Source: Eragrostis nindensis (Eukaryota > Streptophyta > Magnoliopsida > Poales > Poaceae). From it: a stretch of DNA of 64,000 bases. Under the pieces are notes generated by a model. That model did no database searches. It saw nothing but the letters and a program-made list of their open reading frames with translations, and was not told the origin of the DNA. Both the position numbers and the translations under genes were made by a program. Shown in pieces: positions 31,864 to 44,771 of this stretch (positions are counted from its first letter, which is position 1; each line of letters opens with the position of its first letter). The DNA is taken from positions 930,001-994,000 of the forward strand of contig JAAXCT010000039.1 in NCBI GenBank assembly GCA_012490785.1, in the 5' to 3' direction.

Positions 31864-34800
31864 TTAGTGACGAAAATTCATAGTTTGCCTCACATGACAA
31901 ACTGCCCGATCCTGATACGCGACCGAGCCAGCAAAGGTGTGCATTGTCGAGGGCGTCGCCGAGCACGTCCTCTCCAGCAGCAACTAACCGCTGCCTATGC
32001 GTAGCCACTTCCATTGCTAATCCAATCATTGTCACCCAGCGCGACAAGGCCTGAATCTGGATGTGGCCAACGCACCCTGGACAGCCATGAACAACGCCAC
32101 TGGTAAATGCTTGTGTTACCTTCATACGCGCAGCCAGATTTTGCTTTGTTTCAACATCACGTACATGTTCAGCAAGTCAGTTAAAGCTTCCTTCCGAAGG
32201 ATCGACAAATACTATTATAACAGTTCATGTCATTTTTTATCCATTATGAAATATGCATTTAATACATTATCGAAATTATTTCTATGACCTTGTAGCTGAC
32301 TGCACAACACGATTTAGAGACATTGCTGCGTCTGCATCTGATGCAGGTAACTAGTTGAGAAATAAATAGCAGGATTTGATATAATGTGAAGGGTATCTGT
32401 CCGAATATCTGGTGTTACTAACACATAGGTAAGTATAACATGATATAAATTGGCACTTTTTTTTTTTTCATATATCAGTGAAACATCCCTCTATTTAGTC
32501 ACACTAATTGCACCTCTGTTGTGAAATATTGTTGCAAGATAATTAGAATGTACAAATTCATTCAACTCTACCAGTGATCATTAATTACTTAATAACCTGA
32601 AAAGTTACATATCTTTTACTAGATACTAGTACAAATGCACGTGCGCCACGCACGTGTCCAAAAGGTTTAAAAGAGTATGTATTACTATGTAAGATGCATG
32701 ACATTGGTCACCAAGGAGCTAACACAAGAGATATTTATTGATACGTATTCTCAATCTATTGTGCCAAATAAGATTCACCACTTTTGTAATGATATTGTTG
32801 CACAATATCTAATGAAAATAAAACATTTGTTCTGTCATAAACTATACAGATGAAGGGTTTGTTTCTCCATTTGAAGAACAAACTGCCGGCATTATCACAC
32901 ATTTATGTAAAATAAAAAATTTCATACATAAAGTAAAAAAGCTTGAAATGAAACAGAGCTTTGACCCCTACATCTGACCATTTGACGTACTGGTATGTTG
33001 AATATAAATTCTGGACTTGGAGAAAGCTCCCAAATAAACCAGATTATATATCTATGTGCAACAGGACGTTTTAAGTCTAAAAATTAGCTAAATTTAATGA
33101 TGAATCTGCAATCAGGTGCACAGAACATGACTTCCATCTATGAAATTCCTATGAAAAAAAAACAGAGATGCATCCTAAACCTGACATTTTGATTAAGTAC
33201 ATGGTTTCCATTCTGAAATTCTGACATAAGAAACAATACTCACAATTAGGTAAAATTGTTGGATATAGGAAATTCTGAAATTCTGATCATAAGAAACAAT
33301 ACTCACATAAGAAAATTTGTTCCAATAGTCATGTTATATTTATGAACTCCTACGGTAACTTCAACTACTGTGTGACTGGGCAGCATATCTATAACTTCTG
33401 GGCAGCATATCTGTTAAATTGCTGGATATAGTTTCCCAATCCTCTCAGCTCAAAGGATTAGATCATAGAACACTCTAAGCTCCTCAGGTTAGCCCCCCTT
33501 CAGTATGGTGGCAGGAGTTGTGAATCCCTCCCTTAAAACTGTGAAGGACTTGTCCATCTGCCCTCTTATGTGTTACTGTTTTTCTGTACTTGCTAGTAAT
33601 CACAACAAGAAAAGTTTTGGAGAATACTTTTAGAATGAAGGCAGGGACCATGCAAGCAGTAATGAACTACATGCAAAAAATGTAGATTACAAGGATATAT
33701 ATCTTCTTTTTTCTTCGTAACAACAAAAGGTCTATTTTCTGAATCTGCACCTTTATTTGATTGTTCTACGTACCATCACAAAATTCTTGAAATCACGGCC
33801 TCCATGTACCTGCACAATAATCACCGAAATTTCAACTCTACATCCACACTAAGCATTCTGGATAAATTCTGAATAGGATTTTAACCTTCTGTTAGAAAAA
33901 TGAGTTTCAAAAACCTCAAGTTAGCTAAATTTATTGGTTAACTTCCTGCATTGTGCAAAACATTGATTATCAGCCATCATACCATCGTGTGAGGCATGAG
34001 TCACCAATCATCAAATTAAAGCAAAGAAAGTCAGTCAAGGCGGGTGCATGAAGTATTCCATGAGCACGCCTTGAGTCTTCCTCATCTAATAGATAAAGAA
34101 ACTCTTATCCTGCCAAGTGAATGATATAGTCTACATCAATTCCACTCCATTTTCCTGCAAACAGTCAAATCAGATGGAGTAGATCGAAGTCCACCAAGCA
34201 TAATAAACAAATTCAGAATGGTGTGAAGTAATCTCCCATCCCAAAAAGAAAAATTCCTCAAGATGCTTAATAACAACAAAACTTAATTGGAAATAAACTG
34301 TGCAGTGGCACTGTTTGTGTGGAAGAGTATAAACTGAGCACTGACAGTCAATGGAACGGCAACAAACATGGGTACTTCCTCTCTATTTGATATGTAGCAA
34401 AGATAATCTCAGAACATGACAGAGAAGTAGTGCTATGAGTAGGCAAGGTAAACCAAATTACATATATTTTTAGTACCAAGTGGAGAACAAAATATGCATA
34501 AAGACATTGCAGCTGCAGTAGCATTTCTAAATTCCTAAAAAGCAATGGATAAAATTGTAGATATTATGATGAATGTCATGCCCCTTATAGATATGCTGCC
34601 CAGAAGTCTGTGGCAAGGAAAAAGAGGCATGGTGGGTTGTTAGAATTGAGAATATGAAAAAGGACATCCAAAATTCTGCTCAACGGTAGGGTCTGCAACC
34701 AGGCTACAATAGACCAACTTCTGAAATAAAATACAGCACCGACTCCCATAATATCATCTATAGAATGGAATAGATGATAGTAGATAAGATTTGAACACTC

Positions 34801-36147
34801 CAGGGGAAGCATTATTAACAATATATCCATGTCACATTATAATGAAAGATATGTCGCCAACTAAAGCAATGAGAGAGGACTAAACCTCAACAGAATACCA
34901 TGCTCTTATGCATCTGAGAAAATTAAATGGAATTCAGTATGGATCTGACGGTAACCAGTGGCTCCAGTCTACATTCTGGATGAGTATGACAAAAAAAATA
35001 TGTGACATGTACATGAGCCAATTATCCCGATATCAAATAATAGTGTTTTCACTATTATCAGTAAGAAAATGCACACAAGACTATATACTTAAATTGTAGA
35101 GACAAAACAAAATAAGCACTCCTAATGATGGATAAAAAATGCTGAAAGGAAATCTGTATGCATAAATTTCATGTTTAGATGTTTATTTCACTATACACCA
35201 TAAAGCCAGGTCTTCTGTATGGACAGGGGACAACATTGCTTGAGAAGCAACAAAAAAAATATTGAATACATGTGGACTCTAAAAAAAACCTGTGATGTAC
35301 CTACGCCAAGGAAATCAGGAAAGAGACCATAAAGATTTTCAAATATCACTGCATCTATGCGGTATGCAATTGTTATGCAGTTGTCCCTTTCAAATTATAT
35401 CTTGCACCAGATGGCAGATGCTAAAGATTTCCAGACAAAAAAAAGAAGAAGATAACACCTGAATTTTCCAAAAACTATAAGATAGGCTCGGACTAAAAAA
35501 TGAATTTAAGCATTGATATTAGTCATAATGTGTAACTGTGTCATCAACCCATGAAAAAAACATGCATCTCTGAAAATCAGTGTCACCGTCGCATAAGAGT
35601 TCCCTAAATGATTCAGAGTGAACCTTTGCATGTATTGAAGAACTGGGTAAGTAATATTCTTCATAGAAAATATAAAGTACAAAAGATCGGGTAAGCCAAG
35701 ATGGCAAGATCACAGACAATTGTCTCACGTCTGTTTTGTTTAATCAAAGAACCGGGTAGATCGGAAACTATAGGCGACGAGAGGGTGAAAGGATCTTAAA
35801 GTTACGAACCTGAAAACTTGGATGTACAGCTTCAGAGAGTATGCTAGAACCAGGTTACGCCAGTCCAAAAATTGGATCACGCCGTTCACTTCGAAGTACG
35901 CCGCCGATGGAAGCTAACCTGAAATTAAAACATCTCGATGTTCAAATTGGGGCGGGACAGCTTCAGTGATTCGGAGATACAAATTCAGAGATGCAAAAAT
36001 ACAGCTTCAGAGATTGAGACTACCCGGAGTCAATGACCCTAAAGCTGCCGTCTCCAAATCAAATCGTAAACTGCCATCTCCAAATCGTTGCTCCACAAGA
36101 GTTCTAAAACATCAGTGAAAGGATGCATCTTATTTGTACGTGCAGCA

Positions 36148-36220
36148 GCGAGGATCACGTTGTTCAGAGATTCAGAGATACAATAGTGAGGATCACGATG
36201 TTCAGAGATTCAGAGATAAA
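36148..36220. repeat. Tandem repeat, about 39-bp period
   Basis: GAGGATCACGTTGTTCAGAG and GAGGATCACGATGTTCAGAG begin two adjacent units that both continue ATTCAGAGATA. The word CAGCTTCAGAGAT is also scattered just to the left (35950-36020), so the area has amplified a short CAGAGAT-type word. Confidence 0.75.
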
Positions 36221-36539
36221 ACGTCGCATTGAATTCAAACCAATAAACCAATACAGTCCCCTCCTAGTGCTATTATTCAATTCATCGAACCCAACAATCT
36301 CAGATGAAAGAAGATCGCGATGACCTGCCTGCAAGAACCAGAAGGCGACTGCCACATGCGGATCGTATCGCACGAACAGCCCTGGCAGAAGAAGACACCA
36401 AGGAGAAGAACACCACGCTTGCCCTCACTGGATGCAAAGTCGCCGTTGCTGTAGGAAAAAACACCACGCCCGCCCTCAAACAAGGTTCAAATCGATCAGA
36501 TAGAAGGGAAAAAGGAAAAGAAAAGCACTCCCGTCAATA

Positions 36540-36910
36540 GCGGGTCATGGCCGCATCCCTTGTTCCATTTGTCGGCGCAGATCGCCGGGGCCAATGGCGA
36601 GGGAGGGAGGGGAGGCGGCCGGCGGCGGCGTCGAGCGTCGAAGGCGGCAGCGCTAGGGTCGTGGTGGTGGGCGGCTGCGTCGCGTCGAAGGCGAGGAGCG
36701 CGAGCAAGCATTCCTGGGCGACGGCCTAGTGGTCGACGGGGCGGAGCGGAAGGAGGCAGGCGGCGCGGTTGTTGTGGAAGAAAAGGGCGGCGCCGATTGT
36801 TTCGCTTGGGAGGGATCTCGGCAGGCTCTAGGGAAGGAAATCGAAAGGGAGGGGAAGAAAAGCCTAAATCACGAGCGGGGATGTGCGGGCGGGCAGACAA
36901 GATCGTCGGT
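36540..36910 (-). promoter_or_regulatory. GC-rich, promoter/first-exon-like block
   Basis: A sharply GC-rich block with many CG dinucleotides in AT-rich surroundings, typical of the 5' ends of grass genes. On the minus strand a 134-residue frame covers it (36496-36900, Arg/Pro/Ala-rich, no domain); on the plus strand there are overlapping frames of similar quality. No conserved protein recognised. A non-coding transcript start or a captured gene fragment is possible. Confidence 0.35.
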
Positions 36911-37382
36911 GAAAAAAATCAACGCAATGTCAGGATTTTTGTACTAAAAATGACGCACGTAACGCTAAAAATGTCCCTTCCTCCGGCGTGGGGCCAGTTT
37001 TAACAGAATTAGACGGTAGATTAAGAAGGTGAGGGTGTAAATCAACGGTTGATATATATGTGGATAGATTCTGGTAGGTTAAAAGTGTATTTCTCCCAAC
37101 TGGTTCTTTAAGGTTTTAGATATTATGGAACCATATAATACAAGCTGTTATCAGTCGCATGTATACACAAAAATAATATAAGCAGATGAACAGTTCAAAA
37201 GAATTAGAAAATTTTCGATCAGCTCCCGCCTGTATAATGCTTGGGACTTAGACTGGCCGCACTCCTGGTATTCTAAATTCATCCTCTAAAAAGAATATCC
37301 TGTCCTAGTCAGCAAGATTCTTTCCTCTATATCAACTTTTGCTGCACCCGTCATACTCTATATCTCATCCTCTATCCCAACT

Positions 37383-39772
37383 TGTAACACCCCGGAATCC
37401 ACAATCACCCCGGGATGCTACTAAAACCATCACAAACAACCTTCTACCGAAAACAAAGAAAATTCGGCAGCATCTCCTTTGTAAATATAAGCAACGCGGA
37501 AGCCAAACATGTATAGATAGATAAAACAGTATAGGCATCACACTAACAACCCAATAACCATGGCAAGACTGAACGAAAGAATAAAGACTTTAAGTTTAAG
37601 CAGTAAGCACAACTCCATATCAAAGATAGACTCAAAACTACTATTTAAGTGTATAACTCTAAATTATTATGAAGTGAATGGCGTGCAGCTACTCCCCATC
37701 CCGTCATGTCACTCATCAAGTACCTGGAAAGATTTAAGCAAGAGTGAGATGAAACATTTCAGCAAGCAAATTGTTTTGACAAGCTATTTAAACCACAAGT
37801 TGAATTAAACAACGACTTAAGGGAAATAAAGACCTTCGTGTAACCACAAATAGCTTCTCTACAACTAACAATTAAACACCCTCAAGAGAGTATAAAGACC
37901 AACTTCTTCCCACAATAACATGTTTATATTATTAACTTCAATGAATGCATATGAATGCAATGCAAATGTCTCCTGCCTGCATACCCAACAAGGTATGGAG
38001 CTGCATCCCATGATGCTGTACCGGTACGGTCGTGACCATAGATCAACGACATCACTTCCAATGCATATGAATGATGCAATGCACATGGCATGCTGCAATA
38101 CTCCAAAATAATCCATCAAAAATATTCCAATGACTTCCTTCAAGAATGTGTAATAACCATACACATGCTAGAATAATAGCAACCTCAAAAAAATAGACAT
38201 AAGACCTCCATTAATCATGCTTAAAGAGATAATTATCATAAATTCCAGATTAGCATTTAAGTGGCTATGATTCTGAATATTAAGATGTAGGTGATCGAAA
38301 TAGCAAATCAAAACGGTAGCACAACCACCGCTACATTTACTTGCCTCCGACGACGTCAACCGACAAGCTTCAAGTGTGATTTGAAGGAGCACCACCTATT
38401 CACAATCACATCTTCAGTACATGGACTCAAATCAAGGCATAGTTACTGAAATTAAAACGTCCTACGCCGAGAACCCACACACAAACAAAGGAACCTCATA
38501 AAAACAATCTTCCAATACAAGCAGTACTGCTTCTCTTTTTCGTATCTTTTTTTCTACAACAGATAACATAGCAAGTAAATACATTCTCAGAAACTACAAA
38601 ACGAGAGCTACAACATTGGTATCATCTCATAATTTAATTTGGACGTTTACTATTTTAACTGAGCTCACAATGTGACAGACATAATCTGCCAACAGTTGTC
38701 AGGCTGCTGACTTTGGAAATCGATAACTCCCAAACCACTAATCCAAAACAAGAGTATAAGCACTCTATAGAAAGATCATTCCAAGCACTACAAAAACTTA
38801 TTTGCACTTCTGAGAAATTTGGCCTCTAAGACCACTGAAATCGACTCTAAAAACTGAAGGTTATCACTGAAACTGTACAGTTTCAGAAGAATTTCAGAAA
38901 ACGACTGAAACTTCAGAGGCTCGTAACTGCTGTTGTACTCAACGGAAAATTACGAATAAATACTCTTCAAAAACTCTACATCTTTACTTATGGACGGATT
39001 TTCAGATTAGGCTTTGAAGGACCCCAAAACTAGATCGAAATTACTGCTACGCGGTACTGAAACTGCAGTCTGACGGAAAAGACAGTGACATTAAGATATT
39101 CATAACTTCTAAAATACTCAACGAACCAGAGCGCATAAATATGCGTTAGAAAGATAAAGAAAAGATCTACAACTTCTCTTAAGGTCTGATTTTCAAAATC
39201 GGAGTCTAAGACGTCCAAAAATTGGGTCGATCTGCTAGTACCTGCACTCAGAACTACTGCCCCAGAGTACTCGCAAGCAGCAAAATTGTTCAGTCCAAAC
39301 TGCAGTCCTACTCGTCACTTGAACAGGGAAAAGAAACCACCCATTACCTATAGGAGATTGGATCCTTCTCTCACTCTTTCCTTCCCAAAAACAGTTCTGC
39401 TCTCCTTCACCTTGTGCCTATCGCAGCACCATGAGGATCAGCAAGCAGGTGACAGGAAGAATGTTGGTGAACGGATTCAGATGGAGTTGACCTCACCTCT
39501 CCTTTTCGTGAGACTGCTGCTAGGCAAAGAAGAAGCTCCCACCGACGGTTTCCAGCAGCAGGAACAAGGAGAAAAGAGGCGGCGCTCGATGGAGAACGAA
39601 ACAGCAAAGGAGAGATCGATTCAAGGGAGGGCAACAAGGGCTGGTTAGGGTTGAAGCTGGACAAGACTTGGGCCACGACTTGGGCTCTAGCTGGACCCTA
39701 AAGAAAGACCAGCTAGGCTTAGTTTTCTTTTTTTTTTTTACAAAAAATACATAAAAAAAATTGGGCGTTACA
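37383..39772 (-). repeat. 3' LTR of the chromovirus (2390 bp)
   Basis: Plus-strand ends TGTAACACCCCGG ... GGGCGTTACA. The first about 280 bp match 44772-45047 closely, with a 6-bp length difference near 37600. A polypurine tract abuts the inner end. The candidate target duplication on the outer side (CAACT, 37378-37382) cannot be checked because the other end is not in the window. Confidence 0.85.
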
Positions 39773-39785
39773 TTCTACCCCCCTT
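39773..39785 (-). other. Polypurine tract of the chromovirus
   Basis: Minus strand AAGGGGGGTAGAA directly before the LTR terminus TGTAACGCCC. This primes plus-strand DNA synthesis in LTR elements. Confidence 0.8.
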
Positions 39786-39858
39786 AAAAGAATTCGTCCT
39801 CGAATTCAGCCGCTTCTATGAAAGAAACCAACGTAAAGGTGAACGAAACAAAAACTGC

Positions 39859-40686
39859 TTAAAACTCACCGGTCTCAAAAAGATCGGGATACTTCTTCTG
39901 CATTTGCTCCTCAAGCTCCCAAGTAGCCTCACGCTCGGACTGATTAGTCCATAGGACTCTCACATACTTGATTGTCCTTCTCCTCATAACACGGTCCGAT
40001 GACTCTAAGATACGCACCGGGCGACACTCAACCGTCAAGTCCTGCTCCACATGGATCGGCTCTAAGTCAATCTTATGCTCTGGATCCCGTAGATACTTCC
40101 TCAACATAGATACATGGAAGACATTATGTACTCCTCTCATAGATTCTGGTAACTGCAAGCGATAAGCCAAATTGCCGACTCGAGCAATGATATCAAAAGG
40201 TCCAATGTACCTCGGACTAAGCTTTCTAGTAGTGCCAAACCGCACAATACCTTTAGTAGGCGATACTCTGAGAAGAACCTGAGCACCCACTGCAAACTCG
40301 AGGTCTCGCCTCCTCACATCTGCATAGCTCTTCTGGCGACTTTGTGCAGCCAACATATTCTGACGTATCTCTTGGACCTTCTCAGATGTTTGTCGAATCC
40401 AATCTGGACCAACTAAGGACCTCTCTCCCAAAGTCTCCCAACACACCGGAGAGACACATCTTCTACCATACAAAGCCTCAAATGGTGCCATCTTGATACT
40501 AGCCTGATAGCTGTTGTTATAAGCAAATTCAGCCAAAGCTAGATGATCCTCCCAACTGCCCTTCCAAGAAAGGACACAAGCACGCAACATATCCTCTAGA
40601 GTCTGAATAGTCCGCTCTGACTGACCATCAGTCTGTGGGTGAAAAGCAACACTAGGAGAAAGCGTTGTACCCAAAGCACTATGCAA
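39859..40686 (-). pseudogene. Integrase C-terminal half plus chromodomain (chromovirus pol end)
   Basis: 275 residues. FHPQTDGQSERTIQTLEDML contains the catalytic Glu of the D,D,E triad. It is followed by the GPF/Y region (SPRYIGPFDIIARVGNLAY), VHNVFHVSMLRKYL, and a C-terminal chromodomain-like segment (RTIKYVRVLWTNQSEREATW). The frame is open by itself but is separated from the upstream integrase part by an in-frame stop near 40687. The chromodomain is thought to guide integration to heterochromatin. Confidence 0.85.
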
Positions 40687-40689
40687 ACT

Positions 40690-41145
40690 CTACCAAAACT
40701 TAGACACAAACTTGGGATCTCGATATGAAACAATAGACTTTGGCACACCATGTAGCCTTAAAACTTCCTTCAAATACAAAGGAACTAGCTGATCGGCTGA
40801 ATTAGTCGTCTTCATTGGAATGAAGTGCGCCGACTTAGTGAGTCGATCAACAATAACCCATATAGCATCTTTACCTCGAGGAGAGCGAGGTAAACCAACC
40901 ACAAAGTCCATCCTGATATGCTCCCACTTCCATTCTGGAATTTCCAACGGCTTCAACAAACCTGCAGGCCTCTTATGCTCAGCCTTCACCTGCTGGCATA
41001 CACCACAAGCTGCCACATACTTGGCAATATCAACCTTCATTCGCTTCCACCAGAAGCTCTGCTTCAAATCTCTATACATCTTGGTCTCACCAGGATGTAC
41101 GGTATATGGAGTACGATGAGCCTCTCTCAAGATATCCATCTTCAC
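40690..41145 (-). pseudogene. Integrase N-terminal half (zinc-binding and catalytic core)
   Basis: 151 residues. The HHCC-type zinc region ends ACGVCQQVK. The core starts WEHIRMDFVVGLP (first catalytic Asp), and SYRDPKF carries the second Asp. A stop after KFW separates it from the part with the Glu. The DRDP form usual here reads YRDP. Confidence 0.85.
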
Positions 41146-41154
41146 ATCTGATTT

Positions 41155-41943
41155 CTATGGCACACAAAGCCGTCCTCTGAAACGGACGACATCATTCTCA
41201 TCAATGCTGAACTCCCGAGGCCTGCCATCTGCAATCCTCTTACGAACCTCTTGGATCAAGCGATCTTGTTGTTGTGCCGCACGCACCCGCTCAAGTAGGG
41301 GTGATTGTATAATCATCTGAGTCTCCTCTCTAGCTGTGCCAGCATAGCAGAAAGAGACACCCATACGCTCCAAATCAGCAATCAAAGACATTGCCACCTT
41401 AGGAACACCGGTCCTACTAAGAGCATCTGCAACCACATTTGCCTTCCCAGGATGATATTGGATTGTGAGATCATAATCCTTTATCAACTCAAGCCATCTG
41501 CGCTGCCTCAAATTCAGCTCCTTCTGGGTGAAAATATATTTGAGACTCTTATGATCAGTATAAATGTCACAAGTCTCGCCATAAAGATAATGCCTCCATG
41601 ACTTCAGAGCAAACACCACTGCAGCCAACTCAAGATCATGGGTAGGATAGTTCCTCTCATGCTTCTTCAACTGCCTAGAGCCATAGGCAATCACCTTACC
41701 ATCCTGCATCAGAACACAACCAAGACCAATGCGAGAAGCATCTGTATACACCGTGAAGCGCTTGCCACTCTCGGGCAAAGCCAGAATAGGAGCATTCACC
41801 AACTTGTTCTTCAAAGTCTGGAAACTGATCTCACAATCATTAGTCCATACAAAAGGAACACCCTTCTCAGTAAGTCTGGTCATCGGCTTTGCAATGCTAG
41901 AGAAATCCTGCACAAAGCGCCGATAATAGCCAGCAAGACCCAA
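41155..41943 (-). pseudogene. RT thumb and RNase H of the chromovirus
   Basis: 262 residues. GLAGYYRRFVQDFSSIAKP is the connection after the RT. The RNase H has VYTDASRIGLGCVLMQDGK, HDLELAAVVFALKSWRHYLY and TDHKSLKYIF, with the acidic residues in their usual positions. DALSR closes the domain. The break from the RT part (41944-42065) contains a frameshift and stops. Confidence 0.88.
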
Positions 41944-42065
41944 GAAACTGCGAATCTCTGTGACACTAGTAGGCCTCTCCCACTCACCACCGAAGCAACA
42001 TTCTTTGGATCCACTGAGATGCCATGCTGATTAATCACATGACCAAGGAAAGCCACCTCAGAAAG

Positions 42066-43004
42066 TCAAAATGCACACTTCTTCAATTTCCCATAGAACT
42101 GATTCTTTCGGAGAGCATCAAGAACAAGACTAAGATTTCGCTCATGCTCTTCCTCGGTCTTGGAGTAGATCAAGATGTCATCAATGAAAACAACAACAAA
42201 GTCGTCCAAGTATTCATGCAACATCCTGTTCATTGCTATCATAAATGCAGCAGGAGCATTTGTTAGTCCAAAAGACATAACGACATACTCATAATGCCCA
42301 TACCTGGTGCTGAAAGCAGTCTTCTCAATGTCCTCCTCTCGTATCCTCAACTGATGATAACCAGAATTCAAATCAATCTTGGAGAATACCTTAGCACCTC
42401 TCAACTGATCAAAGAGAATGTCAATGCGAGGCAAAGGATATTTATTCTTGATGGTTACTTGATTAAGGGCACGATAGTCCACACATAACCGCTTAGTACC
42501 ATCCTTTTTCTCCACAAATAACACAGGAAAGGCCCAAGGTGACTTGCTAGGTCTAATGAAACCCTTTGCAAGAAGATCATCCAATTGTCTCTTCAACTCC
42601 ACTTGTTCCTTTGCAGCCATCCGATACGGAGTCCTATAAATAGGTTCTGTACCAGGAATCAATTTGATCTCAAAAACCGCATCGCGCTCAGGAGGTATAC
42701 CCGGAAGCTCAGTAGGAAACACGTCAGGATAGCGACAAACCACTGGAATGTCATCCACTCGCAAGACAACCTCACCACCCTCCACCATAGCCAAGAGAAT
42801 CCCAGACTTCCTCGTCCATCGATCTGGGAACAACTGATATAACAAGGAGAGAGAGTACTTCATAGCACTCCCAATGAAGATCACCTCTCTACCTGAAGGT
42901 GCCTGCAACGAAACAGTCTTCCAGAAACAAGAGATAACAGCTCGATACTGAGAAAGCCAATCCATGCCAAGGATAACATCAAAAGACTCCAAAGGAATCA
43001 CCAC
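42066..43004 (-). pseudogene. Reverse transcriptase of the chromovirus
   Basis: 312 residues. The protease end (GMDWLSQYRAVISC) runs into the RT palm: KKDGTKRLCVDYRALNQVT, KIDLNSGYHQLRI, and the catalytic FIDDILIYS, typical of Ty3/gypsy. The upstream end is out of frame with the protease ORF. Confidence 0.9.
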
Positions 43005-43103
43005 CAGATTAGCAACAAAGGCCTCATCAGCAAGAACGATAGAGCAACCCGGACAAACCGAAGAGCTGGATATAAGACCCTTAGCAGAACTGACAACGAT
43101 AGA

Positions 43104-43685
43104 CTAACTAATCTTCTGAAAAGAAAGCCTAGCACGAACCACAAAACCCTCCGAGACAAACGAGAAGCTAGCGCCAGAGTCAAAAAGAGCATGTGCATCA
43201 AAAGAATCAACTGAGATAGTACCTGTCACCACATCTCCACGGCCTCTGGCGTCAGCAGATGGCATAGCATATGCCGCAGGAACAGCAGCAGAAGAAGAAA
43301 CCGAAGGAAGCATAGGCGCTGAAGGAGTAGCAGCGTGTAGTAGCTGAAGAGCACCGGACTGAGTCGTCGAAGGAGTAGTAGATGTAGACAAAGGTGCCAT
43401 TAGGTACTGAGGGTAGAACGGTGCAGGTAAATAATGCTGAGTAGGCGGCGCTGGCAAAACCTGTTGAGTAGGTGGTGGAGGCAGATGCTGCTGTGTGGAC
43501 GCCATCATGTGAACTGAGCCAGTCGAACCAGAAGAAGAAGACACTGGCTCCCAACGCAATTTAGCATTAGGATTCTTTCTACATACCACATCCTTATGAT
43601 CCTGGCTGCAAATAGAACACCTCCCTGTCCACTGGCACTCAGCATGTCGATGTGCATCACCACAACGGAAGCACACCATCCTCAT
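43104..43685 (-). pseudogene. Zinc knuckle and aspartic protease region of the chromovirus
   Basis: 193 residues. CFRCGDAHRHAEC begins the nucleic-acid-binding part, followed by a Pro/Gln-rich linker. The protease starts at DAHALFDSGASFSFVS with the catalytic DSGAS. It ends at an early stop (SFQKIS), with the rest of the protease in other frames up to 43004. Confidence 0.85.
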
Positions 43686-43838
43686 ACCAGGCTTTGGAAA
43701 AGCCCGATACTGTGGTGCACTCCCCCCTGAAGTACTAGACTGAGGGGTCTTGCCACGGTACGGCTGGTGACGCTGAGACTTCCACTTCTTATGAATAGGA
43801 CCACCAGAATGATCCTTCTTCTCACCTTGACCGCGAGA

Positions 43839-44640
43839 CTACTCTGAAGACTTCTGCTCAATTGTGTACTGATGCTGCATCTCCACACCCAAAGCCTGCT
43901 CCACTGTAGTACGAAAATCAATCGGAAGGAAAGCTCCCAAAATGTTCCCGATCGAAGGCTTGAGGCCCCGACGAAACTGTCTAGCCTTCTCTAACTCATC
44001 CTGAGCCACATGTGGAACAAAGCGAACAATCTTGTTGAAGCCAACCTCATACTCAGTCACTGTCATCTTATATCCTCTCAAGGGAAGTGGCAGGGTAAAA
44101 TCTCCTCTCAAACTGGCTGACAAAGACATGCCAAGTCAAAGTACCAGGTGGTGCAGACGAATAAGATGCCAGCACACCACTCCACCAGATCTGAGCCTCT
44201 CCCTTTAGCAGTTGTGTTGCATAACGAACACGATCTGTGTAAACAACCTCAAAGACAGCCATCTTCCCATCGACATAAGTCAGCCAATCCGCTGCATCAA
44301 CTGGAGAGCCACTGCCATCAAAATGATCCAGCTTCATTCCCATCCACTGCATCAGAGTAACTCCGCTAGCAGGAAGAGCACCAACAGTAGCAGTAGCGGC
44401 GGCAGCACTAGTAGAAGCAGGGATGGTGCCAGAAGTCGTAGCGGCAGCACTAGCATTAGCATTAGTCTGCCTCAAGTTCGCCACCTCTGCCTGCAAGGCC
44501 TGTATCGCAGCTAACATCGCCGCAGGGCTATCAGTCGCTGCATTATTGGCCGGTTGACGGCCACGTCTCTTAGGCGGCATAACTGCAGCCACCACAATAG
44601 ACAAAACAACAATCACGTCAATTTCAAGGAAAAGGAACAT
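43839..44640 (-). pseudogene. Gag of the chromovirus, frameshifted
   Basis: The likely start is MPPKRRGRQPANN at about 44579. Gag core pieces are MKLDHFDGSGSPVDAADWL and VRYATQLLKGEAQIWW, then after a frameshift near 44100 LRGYKMTVTEYEVGFNKI and RFVPHVAQDELEKARQFRRG. It forms the particle shell in an intact element. Confidence 0.85.
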
Positions 44641-44756
44641 TTATAGACAAATAATTCATAACAAACAATAAGGAAGCAAATAAATACATCCTTAACCCTT
44701 CTATATGTGCAAGTGTGAAAATTTAAGCCTTAATTTACATAGAATCTAAAACCTAA

Positions 44757-44770
44757 GCTCTGATTACCAA
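44757..44770 (-). other. Primer binding site of the chromovirus
   Basis: Minus strand TTGGTAATCAGAGC, the plant initiator-tRNA-Met site TGGTATCAGAGC with one inserted A, next to the LTR end at 44772. Confidence 0.7.
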
Positions 44771-44771
44771 C

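Larger units (their letters stand above)
31864..37382. other. Long stretch without a recognisable protein gene
   Basis: Mostly AT-rich. A minus-strand frame at 31838-32125 (95 residues, partly overlapping the MITE) has no domain I recognise. A repeat-edge motif with CACGTGCGCCACGCACGTG lies at about 32638-32656. Several minus-strand frames of 60-80 residues are isolated. The GC-rich block at 36540-36900 with sequence below it could be the start of a minus-strand non-coding or poorly conserved transcript. I cannot support a coding model. Confidence 0.35.

Noticed and set aside
31838..32125. 95-residue minus-strand frame
   Set aside because: Overlaps the end of a MITE, and I recognise no domain. 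Mentioned only as unassigned.
36547..36729. ARVVVVGGCVA in a plus-strand frame as a start of another pfkB-like kinase
   Set aside because: Only a short hydrophobic Gly-containing match; the frame stops after 60 residues and no further kinase motifs follow.
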